The position numbers and the translations under genes are program-made. Below are positions 16,381 to 25,344 of a stretch of DNA of 64,000 nucleotides, in pieces; the first letter of the stretch is position 1, and each line of letters begins with the position of its first letter. The stretch spans positions 105,295 to 169,294 of the forward strand of contig NZ_PVXL01000078.1 in assembly GCF_002995805.1 (NCBI RefSeq), written 5' to 3'. This DNA comes from Neomoorella stamsii. Lineage in GTDB: Bacteria > Bacillota > DSM-521 > Neomoorellales > Neomoorellaceae. The notes under the pieces were generated by a model. It was not told where the DNA came from. It saw only the letters and a list, made by a program, of their open reading frames with translations, and did not search any database.

Positions 16381-17322
16381 TTAAACATTGGCCAGGTAGA
16401 AAACGAAGGACAGCAAGGCTATGCCGAAAGCCACCCAGGTTACTGCGGGGGCCTTAAAAAGGAGGAATCTGGCCATGCTGTTTTCCAGCAGGGCAGCGAT
16501 CGCGTAAAAACCGGCAACCTTCAATAAGAAGACAGCCGTGGATACCAGGAGGGAGGAAGTACTGACCACCGCCGCGCTCCCAAAGGGGAAGAAAACGGCC
16601 AGAAACAGGGCGATCACCACAACCTGCTTCATATACAAACCCCATTTCAGGAGGGCCAGGGAGCGACCGGAATATTCCGTAAGGGGTCCCTCCTGGATCT
16701 CCTGTTCTGCTTCCGCCAGGTCAAAGGGCAGCTTGCCGGTTTCGATGAAGGTGGCGACAGCAAAGGAAGCCATGGCCAGCCAGACTGCCGGGCTAAAATA
16801 TGATATCTCACCGGCCGCCACCTTCTGGCTGATTGTTCCCAGATCGGTCGTCCCGGCGAGAAGGGCGACCACGAACAGCACCAGGATAATAGTTGGCTCT
16901 ACGAGGACGGCCAGGGCCATCTCCCGGCTGGCCCCTATTCCGGCGAACCCGCTGCCGGAATCCAGACCTGCAAGGGCAAAGAAGAAGCGGACCACGGTGA
17001 ACAGGTAAACGACAGCGATGAGATCACCGGCCATCCCCAGGGGCGACTGCAGGGTTAAAATCGGAATCACCATGGCAATGAGCAGGGTGGTTGCCATAAC
17101 CACATAGGGAGTAAACCGGAAGACCCAGCTGGCCTGGGCAGGCACCACCTCTTGCCTTTTGATGAGTTTAAAGATATCCCGGTAGTTCTGCAAAATGCCA
17201 GGACCTTTCCTGGAGTGCAGCTTTGCCCTTAAAGTGCGGGAAAAGCCAGTAAAAAGAGGTGCTACCAGCAGGACGAGCAAGGCCTGCGCCAGGCCGATGG
17301 GGAGCAACTCGTTACCGGGCAT
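16381..17322 (-). CDS. hyfC: Membrane anchor subunit HyfC/HycD (NuoH-like)
   Basis: A 313-residue NuoH-family protein with about eight helices that joins the peripheral hydrogenase arm to the membrane. The N-terminal SRTLRAKLHSRKGPGILQNY and the cytoplasmic loop GKLPFDLAEAEQEIQEG with its conserved acidic residues are diagnostic. It lies 12 bp after hyfB. This subunit forms the quinone-like cavity and ion entry path in complex I relatives. Confidence 0.93.
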   Translation of the reverse strand: MPGNELLPIGLAQALLVLLVAPLFTGFSRTLRAKLHSRKGPGILQNYRDIFKLIKRQEVVPAQASWVFRFTPYVVMATTLLIAMVIPILTLQSPLGMAGDLIAVVYLFTVVRFFFALAGLDSGSGFAGIGASREMALAVLVEPTIILVLFVVALLAGTTDLGTISQKVAAGEISYFSPAVWLAMASFAVATFIETGKLPFDLAEAEQEIQEGPLTEYSGRSLALLKWGLYMKQVVVIALFLAVFFPFGSAAVVSTSSLLVSTAVFLLKVAGFYAIAALLENSMARFLLFKAPAVTWVAFGIALLSFVFYLANV

Positions 17323-17334
17323 CTTTCTCTCCTC

Positions 17335-19356
17335 CTATCTGACCGTTGCTACCAGCAGGACTACGAGCGTTACGATTATATACAGGCAATACAGCCGGAC
17401 ATTCCCTATCTGGAGGGCTTGCACCCGTTTACCCAGACGTACCGTACCCCGTAACAGGGGACCGTAGAGGTAATTTTTCCACAGCGACTCCACACGGGCG
17501 ACGTAGACCACTGCTTCCTTGCCATACGCCGCAATGGTATAGCCCGGCCTCGCGAGGGTGGTCCTTAGCAAATAGGCCGGGCGGAAAAGCACCCGCAATG
17601 GCTGGGCAAAGGCGGTAGCCGCGTACACCATCCGCGGTGAGTACTTATATCCGCATGCCCACGGCTCGGCATCGATCCGCCGCCCGGCCTGCATCCCACC
17701 TTGCATCCCGGCAATTAACAGGGGTAACGTGACAAACCCCACCAGGAGAAGGGCAATGAGGGGCGGGGAGAGCATGGCCCGGGCGCTGCTTGCCGGAAAT
17801 ACCAGCAACCCGTCACTTACCCGGACCGGAGAGGTGCCCAGCAACGCCGAGGCCACATTGCCAATATAAGGAGCAACAACCGGTGCGCCCAGCCCGAGGG
17901 CAATGCAGCCAGCCGCCAGAATCGCCGTCCCGGCAAGCATCGGCACCGGCACTTCCCTTGCCTCCCGGGCGCGATTACTGCGCCAAGGACCGGTAAAAGT
18001 AACCCCATAGGCTTTTACAAAACACATCGCCGCCAGGGCGCCCGTTAGAGCGAGCATGATTGCCAAAAGGGGTGACAGCACTTTGACCGCCAGGAGGCTG
18101 CTGGTGCTCGCCATGAACAGGGACTGGTAGGTAAACCATTCACTGACAAATCCGTTGAGAGGGGGAATAGCCGCGATGGCCAGAGCACCGGTCAAAAAAG
18201 CCAACCCGGTCCACGGCATTCGCCTGGCCAGCCCGCCCATCTCCTCCATGTTTTTGGTGTGGAGGCGATAGATTACCGAGCCTGCCCCGAGAAAAAGGAG
18301 GCCTTTAAAGGCAGCATGGTTTACCAGGTGATAGAGCCCCGCCAAGATGCCGAGCACTCCCAGAACGGGTTCTCCCCTGGCTATGCCAATCATGCCAGCA
18401 CCGATGCCCATCAGGATGATCCCCACGTTTTCGATACTGGAATAGGCCAACAGCCGCTTGAGATCGTTTTCATTTATTGCGTAAAGCACACCCAGAACCG
18501 CCGAGATTGCTCCGAAGGCCAGGACCGTAAGGCCCCACCACCAAACGGAAGCGCCGAGGAAATCGACACTGACCCTGAGTATGCCGTAGATAGCGGTTTT
18601 AATCATTACACCCGACATGAGGGCGGAAACGTTGGAAGGAGCCGCAGGGTGAGCCCGCGGCAGCCAGAAGTGGAGTGGCATAATACCGGCTTTGGCCCCG
18701 AACCCGAAGAAAGCCAGCAAGAAGGCCAGGTGTTTGGTAGCCGGCGGAAGGTTTGCACTGCGGAAGGAAGCAAAATCAAAAGTGCCCGTATGGATAAAAA
18801 ATATAATGAATGACAGCATAATCATTACTGCTCCGGCGTGGGCCACCAGGAAATAGATAAATCCGGCATTGACACTCTCCGGGTTTTCCTGGTCGAAACT
18901 AACCAGGAAATAGGAAACCAGGGTCATCAGCTCCCAAAAAACGAGAAAATAGAAGGCGTCGCCGCTAGCAACCACCAGGACCATGGACGCAAGGAAAATG
19001 TTATTCAAAAAGCCCAGTACCCCGGCGCCCCTCCCGGCATACTCCTCCTGATAAGCAAGGGAGTAAATAGCTGTAGCGGCGGCCAGCAGCGAAATGACCA
19101 GCACCATAAAGGCAGAAAGGAGATCGACCCGGATAACAAAGGGCGCAAAGGGAATAAACCCCACCGCTGCCATTGTAAAGCCCGTACCACGAGCGAAGAC
19201 CGGGATGGCCGCAGCCATCCCGGCACTCGCTGCCACAAAGGCGCTTATTCCAGAAGCATAGTTGGCAATTTTACCGGCTCTGTTCAGCGCCAGGGAGGCA
19301 ACTGCTCCGGCGACATACAGGAGAATGGACAGCAGAAATAACTGCTGAACGATCAT
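17335..19356 (-). CDS. hyfB: Antiporter-like membrane subunit HyfB/HycC (NuoL-like)
   Basis: A 673-residue NuoL-like protein with about 16 hydrophobic segments and the long C-terminal part typical of HycC and HyfB. Conserved channel residues lie in FWELMTLVSYFLVSFD, FGAKAGIMPLHFWLPRAH, LLAYSSIENVG and LVNHAAFKGLLFL. It is the first hydrogenase gene after cooF, with a 127-bp gap containing a GC-rich hairpin. Confidence 0.93.
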   Translation of the reverse strand: MIVQQLFLLSILLYVAGAVASLALNRAGKIANYASGISAFVAASAGMAAAIPVFARGTGFTMAAVGFIPFAPFVIRVDLLSAFMVLVISLLAAATAIYSLAYQEEYAGRGAGVLGFLNNIFLASMVLVVASGDAFYFLVFWELMTLVSYFLVSFDQENPESVNAGFIYFLVAHAGAVMIMLSFIIFFIHTGTFDFASFRSANLPPATKHLAFLLAFFGFGAKAGIMPLHFWLPRAHPAAPSNVSALMSGVMIKTAIYGILRVSVDFLGASVWWWGLTVLAFGAISAVLGVLYAINENDLKRLLAYSSIENVGIILMGIGAGMIGIARGEPVLGVLGILAGLYHLVNHAAFKGLLFLGAGSVIYRLHTKNMEEMGGLARRMPWTGLAFLTGALAIAAIPPLNGFVSEWFTYQSLFMASTSSLLAVKVLSPLLAIMLALTGALAAMCFVKAYGVTFTGPWRSNRAREAREVPVPMLAGTAILAAGCIALGLGAPVVAPYIGNVASALLGTSPVRVSDGLLVFPASSARAMLSPPLIALLLVGFVTLPLLIAGMQGGMQAGRRIDAEPWACGYKYSPRMVYAATAFAQPLRVLFRPAYLLRTTLARPGYTIAAYGKEAVVYVARVESLWKNYLYGPLLRGTVRLGKRVQALQIGNVRLYCLYIIVTLVVLLVATVR

Positions 19357-19440
19357 TTAGCCTTACCTCCCGCCCCTCTAAATGACACTACATCAGCAAC
19401 AACAGCACTTCTTCCGAGCTTGCTCAGTTTCAAGCCACGA

Positions 19441-19469
19441 GGCGGGGAAGGGGGCTTCCCCACCCCGCC
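19441..19469. other. GC-rich hairpin between cooF and hyfB
   Basis: Arms GGCGGGG and CCCCGCC enclose a second G/C-rich self-pairing loop. No U-run follows on the minus strand, so it is not a classical terminator. It may act as a processing or stabilising element that lowers hyfB output relative to cooCSF; that is an inference. Confidence 0.45.
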
Positions 19470-19483
19470 CCTGCCCTGAACCG

Positions 19484-19969
19484 CTATCTAAATGAAACAG
19501 CGGCCGCCAGGCGCCGTTCGGCTTCAAACTCCTCCACGGTCTGGAAGACCAGGGCCCCGGTGGGGCAGGCTCGCACGCAGGCCGGTACGCCCTCCTCATC
19601 CAGGCACTCCCGGTCGCACTTTACGGCCTTACCTTCGCCCCGGCCCACTGCACCGAAGGGGCAGGCCATGGCACACATCCAGCAACCGATGCACCGGCGC
19701 AAGGCGACCACGTTGACGCCGTCTTCCCGCCTGTGCATCGCGCCGGTGATGCAGACGGCCACGCAAGGCGGCTCCTCGCATTGCCGGCAGACGGCCGGGG
19801 CTTTCACCCTGCCTACCTGGTCCACATAGAGGCGCTTCTGCGGCCTTTCGCCCCCCAGTAGGGCCCCAAACAGATTCCGGGCCGCGGTGTGGCTCACGGC
19901 GCAAGCCAGCTCACAGGAACGGCAGCCCGTACACCGTTCATAACGAACAAAGATCTCCTTCCGTTTCAT
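19484..19969 (-). CDS. cooF: CooF-like four-cluster ferredoxin
   Basis: A 161-residue polyferredoxin with four cysteine groups: CTGCRSCELAC (13-23), CRQCEEPPCVAVC, CIGCWMCAMACP and a final CVRACPTGAL. CooF takes electrons from CO dehydrogenase and passes them to the hydrogenase. The start overlaps the cooS stop (ATGA), so stoichiometric translation is likely. It could also feed the FNOR-like flavoprotein at the left edge. Confidence 0.93.
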   Translation of the reverse strand: MKRKEIFVRYERCTGCRSCELACAVSHTAARNLFGALLGGERPQKRLYVDQVGRVKAPAVCRQCEEPPCVAVCITGAMHRREDGVNVVALRRCIGCWMCAMACPFGAVGRGEGKAVKCDRECLDEEGVPACVRACPTGALVFQTVEEFEAERRLAAAVSFR

Positions 19970-21900
19970 CGCCGGGCACCTCCCGGGACGTTGAGCCCCA
20001 GACCGGCCCGGCGCTCGTCGATGGCCGCCAGGAGCTTCTGGCCCGCAGACTCGGGATCGGGTTCCACGATGAAGTAACCGCCGGTCAAGTCCCGGACTTT
20101 ATCCGTCAGCACCTGGGTGACGTAGCGGCTACCCACCACCGGCAACATGACCCCCACGTGGGTGGGGATACCGAGGGTCACCGCCCAGGTGCCGATGGCG
20201 ACCGCTTTTTCAGCCGTCGCCTCAGGGGCCGAAGCGACCACGGGAAGTTGATCCGTGTCCACACCCAGCCGATTGGCCAGGGGCACCGCCAGGGCCACCG
20301 CCCGCGAGGTGTCCACGCAGGAGCCTACATGCAGCACCGGCGGCAGGGGCCCGCCCAGGCCGTTGGCCTCGCCGATGGCCGTCAGGACCGCCTTCAAGCC
20401 TTCCCCGCACACCTCATCCACACTGGCCGGGTCCATAAACCCGTGGCGCATGAGCGCCCCCGCGCCGCAGCCGGAGGCTAGAACCAACACGTTCTCCTTC
20501 AGGAGGCGGCGGGCCATGGTGACGAAGTTCCTATCTTGCGGAACCTTGACGTTGTTGCATCCGCAGAAGAGGCACACCCCGCGAATGTTGCCGGCGACGA
20601 TGTTGTCAAGCAAAGGCTTAAGGGGATCGTCGGCATTCAACTTAGAGAGGGCGTTTATGATGGCTTCCGCGGAGAAGCCCGCCACCACTTTGGACCTGTT
20701 CTGCGGTATGTCCACCGGCTTACCCCGGCGCCGGGTGAAGGCCTCGATGGCGTGGCGAATGATCTCCCGGGCGATCTCTTTAGCCCTTTCTTCAGCGAAG
20801 GGGATGTGGATCGCACCGGGGATCTTCATGGTTTCCATGGTGGTGATCAGTCTGGTCCCCATGCACTCTGCCACCGTAGCAAGAGAGGGCATGATGCACT
20901 GGTAATCCATCACGACGGCATCGAGGGCGCCGGTGATCAGGGCCATCTCCTGGCTGAGGGAATGGGTGCAGGACGGGATGCCGTGGCGCATCAGCACCTC
21001 GTTGCCGGTGCAGCAGATGCCCACCACATTCACACCCCCGGCGCCGGCTGCCTTGGCTTCCGGCTTCATCTCTTCGGCTACTTGGACGATGATTTCGGAT
21101 AAAACCGGGTTGTGGCCGTGGACCGCCACGTTAACCATGTCCGCCTTGAGGACCCCTAAATTGGCCTCACTGACCACGGGCTGGGGCGTGCCGAAGAGGA
21201 TGTCGGACAAGTCGGTACCCATGTGGCAACCCGCAAAGTCCGTAAGGGAGCAACGTATCCCCGCCTGGAGGAGGTTAATCGGGTCTGCGTCACAGCCGTA
21301 ATGCGTCCGGTGCATAATATCGGCGATCTCGTAGTCTATCCCCTTAGGCATCAAGCCTCGTTCCATAAGGAGCTTGCTCCGCTTCTCGGTCACCGTGGTG
21401 GCCACCCACGTGACCGGCGCTTCCGTTGCTTTCTCGTTAAAGTCCGCCAGAGCCGCCTCGGCAACGGCCAGGCCAATCTCGGCCTCGCTCCTGCCTTCCG
21501 TGGGAATGCCGAGACGTTCAGCCACTTTGCGGAGCTTGGCTTTGTCTTTAATGGCGTAGTCCGGTGCCTTACCCCGAACCGCCTTTTTCAAGGTGTGGGC
21601 AATGTGCTTCGCATGGCCCGAGTGGGACGCCCCGCCGGCCGCGATGGCGCGATCCAGGCCTCGCGCGACGATGACGTCCGCCGTAGCCCCGCAAATCCCC
21701 GCCTTGGGCTCGCCACCAAAAGGATCTATACGGCAGGGGCCCTGCAGGCAGTGCCGGCAACACAGCCCGGTTTCCCCAAAGCCGCACTGGGGAAGCATCG
21801 CCTGGTAGCGATCCCAGACCGTCTCCACCTCCAGGCGCCCGGCCTTTTCCACCATCTCGCAAACCGCCGGGTCCAGAGAAACTTTACACGACTTGGCCAT
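19966..21900 (-). CDS. cooS: Anaerobic Ni-CO dehydrogenase catalytic subunit CooS
   Basis: CooS oxidises CO with water to CO2, giving two electrons and two protons. The 644-residue protein has the N-terminal B/D-cluster cysteines CCRHCLQGPCR near residue 47 and the C-cluster region motifs FCGCNN and GSCVDTSRA, within the usual CooS length. I choose the ATG at 21900 (MAKSCKVS), 9 nt after AAGGAGG; an ATG two codons earlier is too close. It is a monofunctional CODH type rather than the acetyl-CoA synthase partner, as no acs genes are near. Confidence 0.96.
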   Translation of the reverse strand: MAKSCKVSLDPAVCEMVEKAGRLEVETVWDRYQAMLPQCGFGETGLCCRHCLQGPCRIDPFGGEPKAGICGATADVIVARGLDRAIAAGGASHSGHAKHIAHTLKKAVRGKAPDYAIKDKAKLRKVAERLGIPTEGRSEAEIGLAVAEAALADFNEKATEAPVTWVATTVTEKRSKLLMERGLMPKGIDYEIADIMHRTHYGCDADPINLLQAGIRCSLTDFAGCHMGTDLSDILFGTPQPVVSEANLGVLKADMVNVAVHGHNPVLSEIIVQVAEEMKPEAKAAGAGGVNVVGICCTGNEVLMRHGIPSCTHSLSQEMALITGALDAVVMDYQCIMPSLATVAECMGTRLITTMETMKIPGAIHIPFAEERAKEIAREIIRHAIEAFTRRRGKPVDIPQNRSKVVAGFSAEAIINALSKLNADDPLKPLLDNIVAGNIRGVCLFCGCNNVKVPQDRNFVTMARRLLKENVLVLASGCGAGALMRHGFMDPASVDEVCGEGLKAVLTAIGEANGLGGPLPPVLHVGSCVDTSRAVALAVPLANRLGVDTDQLPVVASAPEATAEKAVAIGTWAVTLGIPTHVGVMLPVVGSRYVTQVLTDKVRDLTGGYFIVEPDPESAGQKLLAAIDERRAGLGLNVPGGARR

Positions 21901-21996
21901 CAGCATCGACCTCCTTGAGGAATATGCGGCAACGCCGCAGTTTTGTAAACTTTATTACCTGCTTTCATATCAAAGCGTCAGCGGCCTTCCGTCCGG

Positions 21997-22110
21997 TCAA
22001 CTTTCTGCAGCTACTGCAGCCCTGGAAACGCGGGGAGTAAAGGCCAGGGAACGGAGGGTTTCTGCAGCAACTATTCCTGCTGCACTCGTGCCCATTATCA
22101 CATGTCACAT
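21997..22110 (-). pseudogene. Relic 5' end of an FNOR-type flavoprotein between cooC and cooS
   Basis: From an ATG at 22110 with GGTGGAGG upstream the frame reads M-stop-HVIMGTSAAGIVAAETLRSL, then degenerates and stops at 21997. The HVIMGTSAAG stretch matches the FAD-binding N-terminus of the oxidoreductase at 1246 (HYVIVGNSAAG). Codon 2 is a stop and the rest of the gene is gone. It is a deleted oxidoreductase gene whose start region remains. Confidence 0.7.
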
Positions 22111-22136
22111 CTAACCTCCACCCTTTATTTTTATGG

Positions 22137-22952
22137 TTATATTTGTTTTATTTGTTTATTTTTACAAGGAGAACCTCGTCCCCCTATGTCCGGGGCAATA
22201 GCCCGTCGGTTTAGCACCCTGGCAGCCAGCTCAGCTATACCTGCGGCGGTAAAAGACTGCTCACCGGCAAAGCCGGCAGCCTGGTCTAAAATTTCTGTTT
22301 GGAAAGGAATCAGGCCGATGACATCGCCTGGCGGCAGGTGGCTGAGGATAAATTCCTCATCCCGGGGTTGACGCAATTTGTTGCCTACAAACTTTATTTG
22401 CTTAATACCAAGTTCAGCGGCCAGTTTTTGGACGACCCGGGCGGTCTGGACGCTGACCAGGGTGGGCTCGGTAACAATCAGCATCAGATCTATCCCCCGG
22501 GCCGTACCCCGGGTCAGGTGCTCGATGCCAGCCCCCATATCCAGGACCACCATTTCCCGGTGTTTTAGGATTAGGGCATTAACCATGGCATTTAAGACGG
22601 CATTTTCCCGGCAATAGCAGGTCGATCCCCCGGGCTTGATGGCCCCCATTTTCAGAAAAAGGATATTTCCGTTCCTTATGGTATAATCCTGGAGCAGGCT
22701 ATCTACTTCCGGGTTTAGAGAAAAGAAGGCGCCGCTGCCGCCGGTGCGTTCGGCAATCAATTCTCGCATCTCCACGATAGGTTTAATGGTACCGAGCCTT
22801 TCCTCGGGGAGCCCCAGAACCATACCCAGGCTGGTATCGGGATCGGCATCGACGGCGTATACCTGGTAACCCTGCCGGGCAAAATATTTAATTAAGCCGG
22901 CAGCGATGGTGGTCTTGCCGACGCCACCTTTCCCGGAAATGGCCAGCTTCAC
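22137..22952 (-). CDS. cooC: CO dehydrogenase nickel-insertion ATPase CooC
   Basis: CooC is a MinD-family ATPase that matures the Ni-Fe-S C-cluster of CooS. The 271-residue protein begins MKLAISGKGGVGKTT, a deviant Walker A with the signature Lys. It has AVDADPDTSLG, VVLDMGAG and a CYC metal-binding pair near residue 113. It is the first gene after the sigma-54 promoter, with a leader of about 165 nt, and opens the long CODH-hydrogenase-hyp transcription unit. Confidence 0.95.
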   Translation of the reverse strand: MKLAISGKGGVGKTTIAAGLIKYFARQGYQVYAVDADPDTSLGMVLGLPEERLGTIKPIVEMRELIAERTGGSGAFFSLNPEVDSLLQDYTIRNGNILFLKMGAIKPGGSTCYCRENAVLNAMVNALILKHREMVVLDMGAGIEHLTRGTARGIDLMLIVTEPTLVSVQTARVVQKLAAELGIKQIKFVGNKLRQPRDEEFILSHLPPGDVIGLIPFQTEILDQAAGFAGEQSFTAAGIAELAARVLNRRAIAPDIGGRGSPCKNKQIKQI

Positions 22953-23128
22953 TTAAATACCTCCTCTGTTCAGCTTCTCTTCTGTCCCTTGCTATGCAAG
23001 GCTAACGCAGACATTATCCATACCAAAGGCCTTTACTTCACTCTGGCAATGGCCTTAAGTAAAATCGGAGTTATAAAATCAAGTGTTTAACCAAGATGAA
23101 ATAACGCAAAAGCTACCTTTGTGTTCTA

Positions 23129-23145
23129 TAGCAAAAAGCGTGCCA
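23129..23145 (-). promoter_or_regulatory. Sigma-54 promoter of the coo-hyf-hyp operon
   Basis: On the minus strand the sequence is TGGCAC-GCTTT-TTGCTA, an exact -24/-12 match. It lies about 180 bp upstream of cooC and directly downstream of the activator gene's terminator, whose U-run touches the -24 box. The architecture is the same as at 1303-1319. Confidence 0.9.
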
Positions 23146-23176
23146 AAAGAAAAAGGCCGCCATAGCTTGACGGCCT
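23145..23176 (-). terminator. Rho-independent terminator of the activator gene
   Basis: A 9-bp stem (AGGCCGTCA / TGGCGGCCT on the minus strand, one G-U pair) with a 5-nt loop is followed by TTTTTCTTTT. It separates the activator transcript from the sigma-54 promoter of cooC. Confidence 0.85.
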
Positions 23177-23187
23177 AAGAACCTCGC

Positions 23188-23223
23188 TGTCAATTTAGTT
23201 TTACACGTTAAAAAGAGTTGACA
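23188..23223. promoter_or_regulatory. Candidate activator binding region upstream of cooC
   Basis: Inverted half sites TGTCAA (23188-23193) and TTGACA (23218-23223) flank an AT-rich centre that also contains TTTTACAC. They sit between the activator stop codon and its terminator, about 45-80 bp upstream of the -24 box. The half sites are those of the perfect palindrome at 1385-1404. Confidence 0.6.
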
Positions 23224-25080
23224 TTAATTTTTAAGCAAGCCATAGCTGGCCATTTTAGTATAGAGTGCCTGGCGGGAAAGGCCTAATGCCTTGGCGGCCC
23301 TTGTTTTTTCTCCGCCAAAAGCTTCCAGGGCCTGAATGATGGCCTCCTTTTCCGCTTCTATCCGGACTTTATAAAGGGGGGAGATCTCCCTCACCCTTTT
23401 CTTTTTACCATGATAGCCTATCGTGAGGTGATGGGGATGGATTTCCTGGGTTTCAGCCAGGATGGCAGCCCTCTCCAGGACATTTTCCAATTCCCGGACG
23501 TTACCCGGCCAAGAATAGCTTAGAAGGCACTCCATTGCGGCGGGAGTAAGCCGTAATTTTTTCCCATATTCTTTGTTTAGCCTTTGTAAAATGTCCTCTG
23601 CCAGGAGAGGTATGTCTTCCGGCCGCTCTTTAAGGGGTGGGAGCACTAGCGTGACCACATTTAAGCGGTAAAAGAGATCTTCCCGAAAACGGCCTTCATG
23701 TACCATTTTTTCCAAATCCTTGTTGGTAGCTGCTATCACCCGCACGTCTATTTTTCTGGTCCGGGTGCTCCCCAACCGCTCAATCTCTTTATCTTGCAAA
23801 ACCCTCAAAAGCTTGGCTTGCATATTAAGGGGCATATCTCCGATTTCATCCAAAAAGATGGTCCCGCCGTGAGCCAGTTCAAACTTTCCGGGTTTGCCGC
23901 CCTTTTTAGCTCCAGTAAAAGCGCCTTCCTCATAACCGAAGAGTTCGGATTCTAGAAGTTCCGGTGGGATGGCTGCGCAGTCTACTTTTATTAAAGGCGC
24001 GTTACGGCGGGGACTTTCCTCATGGATAGCCTGGGCCAGGACCCCTTTTCCGGTACCGCTTTCTCCCAGGATGAGTACAGTAGCATTGCTCCCGGCTGCT
24101 TTCTGGGCCAGGCTTAAAACGTCCCTAAAATAGTGATTTAAAGTCCGGATGTGGCGGAAATTGAAGAGGCACCCAGCGGGCTTGAAGTTTTCAGGGTTAT
24201 GGCCGACTCTGGCTTCTACTTTTTTAAGCTGTTCCAGGAGAAGACGTACAGGCTCGTTTTCATCGGAAAAAAACTGGTACAGCACACCCTCTATTTCTGA
24301 TTGGATCCAAAGAGGCGTTCCTATGACGATGATAGTATTCCCCTTTGTTTTCTGGAATTCCCATACCCGTGGTCTGCCGGATTGGATTATTTCGGAGTAT
24401 TGGGCTAAAGGGATTACTTCTTCCAACATGCGGCCTTGCACCCTTTGACCTGTAATACCCAGTATTTGGAGGCCGGCCTTATTTATCCCTACCACTCTCC
24501 CCTGGTTATCGGTAATCACCAGTCCCAGGGGTATTATATGGAAGATGGCTTCCCCGATGCTTAAAGGGAACCCTTTTACCTCTTTTTCGGACCCGAGGGT
24601 AGCCTGGCGGTAGCTTCTAGTTGCCAGCAAAGCCTGGAAGGTAAGATCTTTAAGCAATCTATTGTTTTTTTCGAGGGGAAAGAAGGAATAAGGCTCATCA
24701 AGACCAGAAACAGGGGATATGGTTGCTTCCATCTGGCAATAATGTTCCCCTGTCCCCCAGCATTTGGTTTCTTCGACCTCTATTCTTTTTTTAAAGAGTT
24801 TGTTGAGAGCCCCGGCGAGCAGGCCCCCTTCCAAATAGCATAATTGCTGGCCTACAGGCGGAAAATGAGAACAAGTGAAACATTCATTCCATTTAACGGT
24901 TATTTTACCGCCTTTTACACTTTTCAACTTAAGGTTTCCTACTCCCAGGGCGCTTATTTTATCCGGTATTTCTTCCAGGTCGTTTACAGGAAGCTGCCTG
25001 CCAATAGAATAGCCCGCCCGGTAATAAACTGTATTCTCCGGGGTACTGGCTAGCATACCTTTTCTCCCCCCAGCGTCCAT
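23224..25080 (-). CDS. Sigma-54-dependent activator with V4R and PAS sensor domains
   Basis: A 618-residue bacterial enhancer-binding protein. Residues about 20-125 form a V4R-like domain with the cysteine pattern CFTC, CYLEGG, CWGTGEHYC; about 165-270 a PAS domain (GITGQRVQGRMLEEVIP); about 305-535 the AAA+ domain with GESGTGKG, the sigma-54 contact loop GAFTGA and a sensor region; and a C-terminal Fis HTH (LGLSRQALYTKM). An N-terminal XylR-type domain often found before V4R is missing. The start may instead be ATG at 25056. It lies immediately upstream of its presumed target promoter and probably senses CO, redox state or a metal cofactor through V4R or PAS. Confidence 0.9.
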   Translation of the reverse strand: MDAGGRKGMLASTPENTVYYRAGYSIGRQLPVNDLEEIPDKISALGVGNLKLKSVKGGKITVKWNECFTCSHFPPVGQQLCYLEGGLLAGALNKLFKKRIEVEETKCWGTGEHYCQMEATISPVSGLDEPYSFFPLEKNNRLLKDLTFQALLATRSYRQATLGSEKEVKGFPLSIGEAIFHIIPLGLVITDNQGRVVGINKAGLQILGITGQRVQGRMLEEVIPLAQYSEIIQSGRPRVWEFQKTKGNTIIVIGTPLWIQSEIEGVLYQFFSDENEPVRLLLEQLKKVEARVGHNPENFKPAGCLFNFRHIRTLNHYFRDVLSLAQKAAGSNATVLILGESGTGKGVLAQAIHEESPRRNAPLIKVDCAAIPPELLESELFGYEEGAFTGAKKGGKPGKFELAHGGTIFLDEIGDMPLNMQAKLLRVLQDKEIERLGSTRTRKIDVRVIAATNKDLEKMVHEGRFREDLFYRLNVVTLVLPPLKERPEDIPLLAEDILQRLNKEYGKKLRLTPAAMECLLSYSWPGNVRELENVLERAAILAETQEIHPHHLTIGYHGKKKRVREISPLYKVRIEAEKEAIIQALEAFGGEKTRAAKALGLSRQALYTKMASYGLLKN

Positions 25081-25253
25081 TTTTGCTTCCGCTCAATTCC
25101 ATTCTATCCTGTAAGATATGAAAAGTAAAGAAGAAGGTGAGATATGTGCCAAGGTACTGTCCTTTACACTTGAAGCTGGAAGGGCAACCGACCCTTGCAG
25201 GGAGAAAAGGTGTTGTCGTGACAATTATCCCTATGGCTGCCCACGTTCGGATA

Positions 25254-25282
25254 TTGACTTAACATCCCTGTTCTGTTAATGT
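25254..25282 (+). promoter_or_regulatory. Promoter of the queuosine genes
   Basis: TTGACT, a 17-bp spacer and TAATGT fit a sigma-A promoter. Transcription would begin about 10 nt before the preQ1 aptamer. Confidence 0.65.
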
Positions 25283-25299
25283 AAGAATAGCCCTGGGGC

Positions 25300-25336
25300 T
25301 GGCGGTCGCAGTCACCCGCCTGAACAAAACAAGGAG
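25300..25336 (+). promoter_or_regulatory. PreQ1-I riboswitch
   Basis: The core GGTCGCAGTCACCC followed by ACAAAACAAGGAG almost repeats the minimal preQ1-I aptamer known from Caldanaerobacter tengcongensis. The 5' stem GGCGG pairs with CCGCC, and the A-rich tail forms the pseudoknot. The tail contains the Shine-Dalgarno of the next gene, so ligand binding should block translation of the queuosine-precursor transporter and the coupled queF. Confidence 0.95.
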
Positions 25337-25344
25337 TGATTCTC

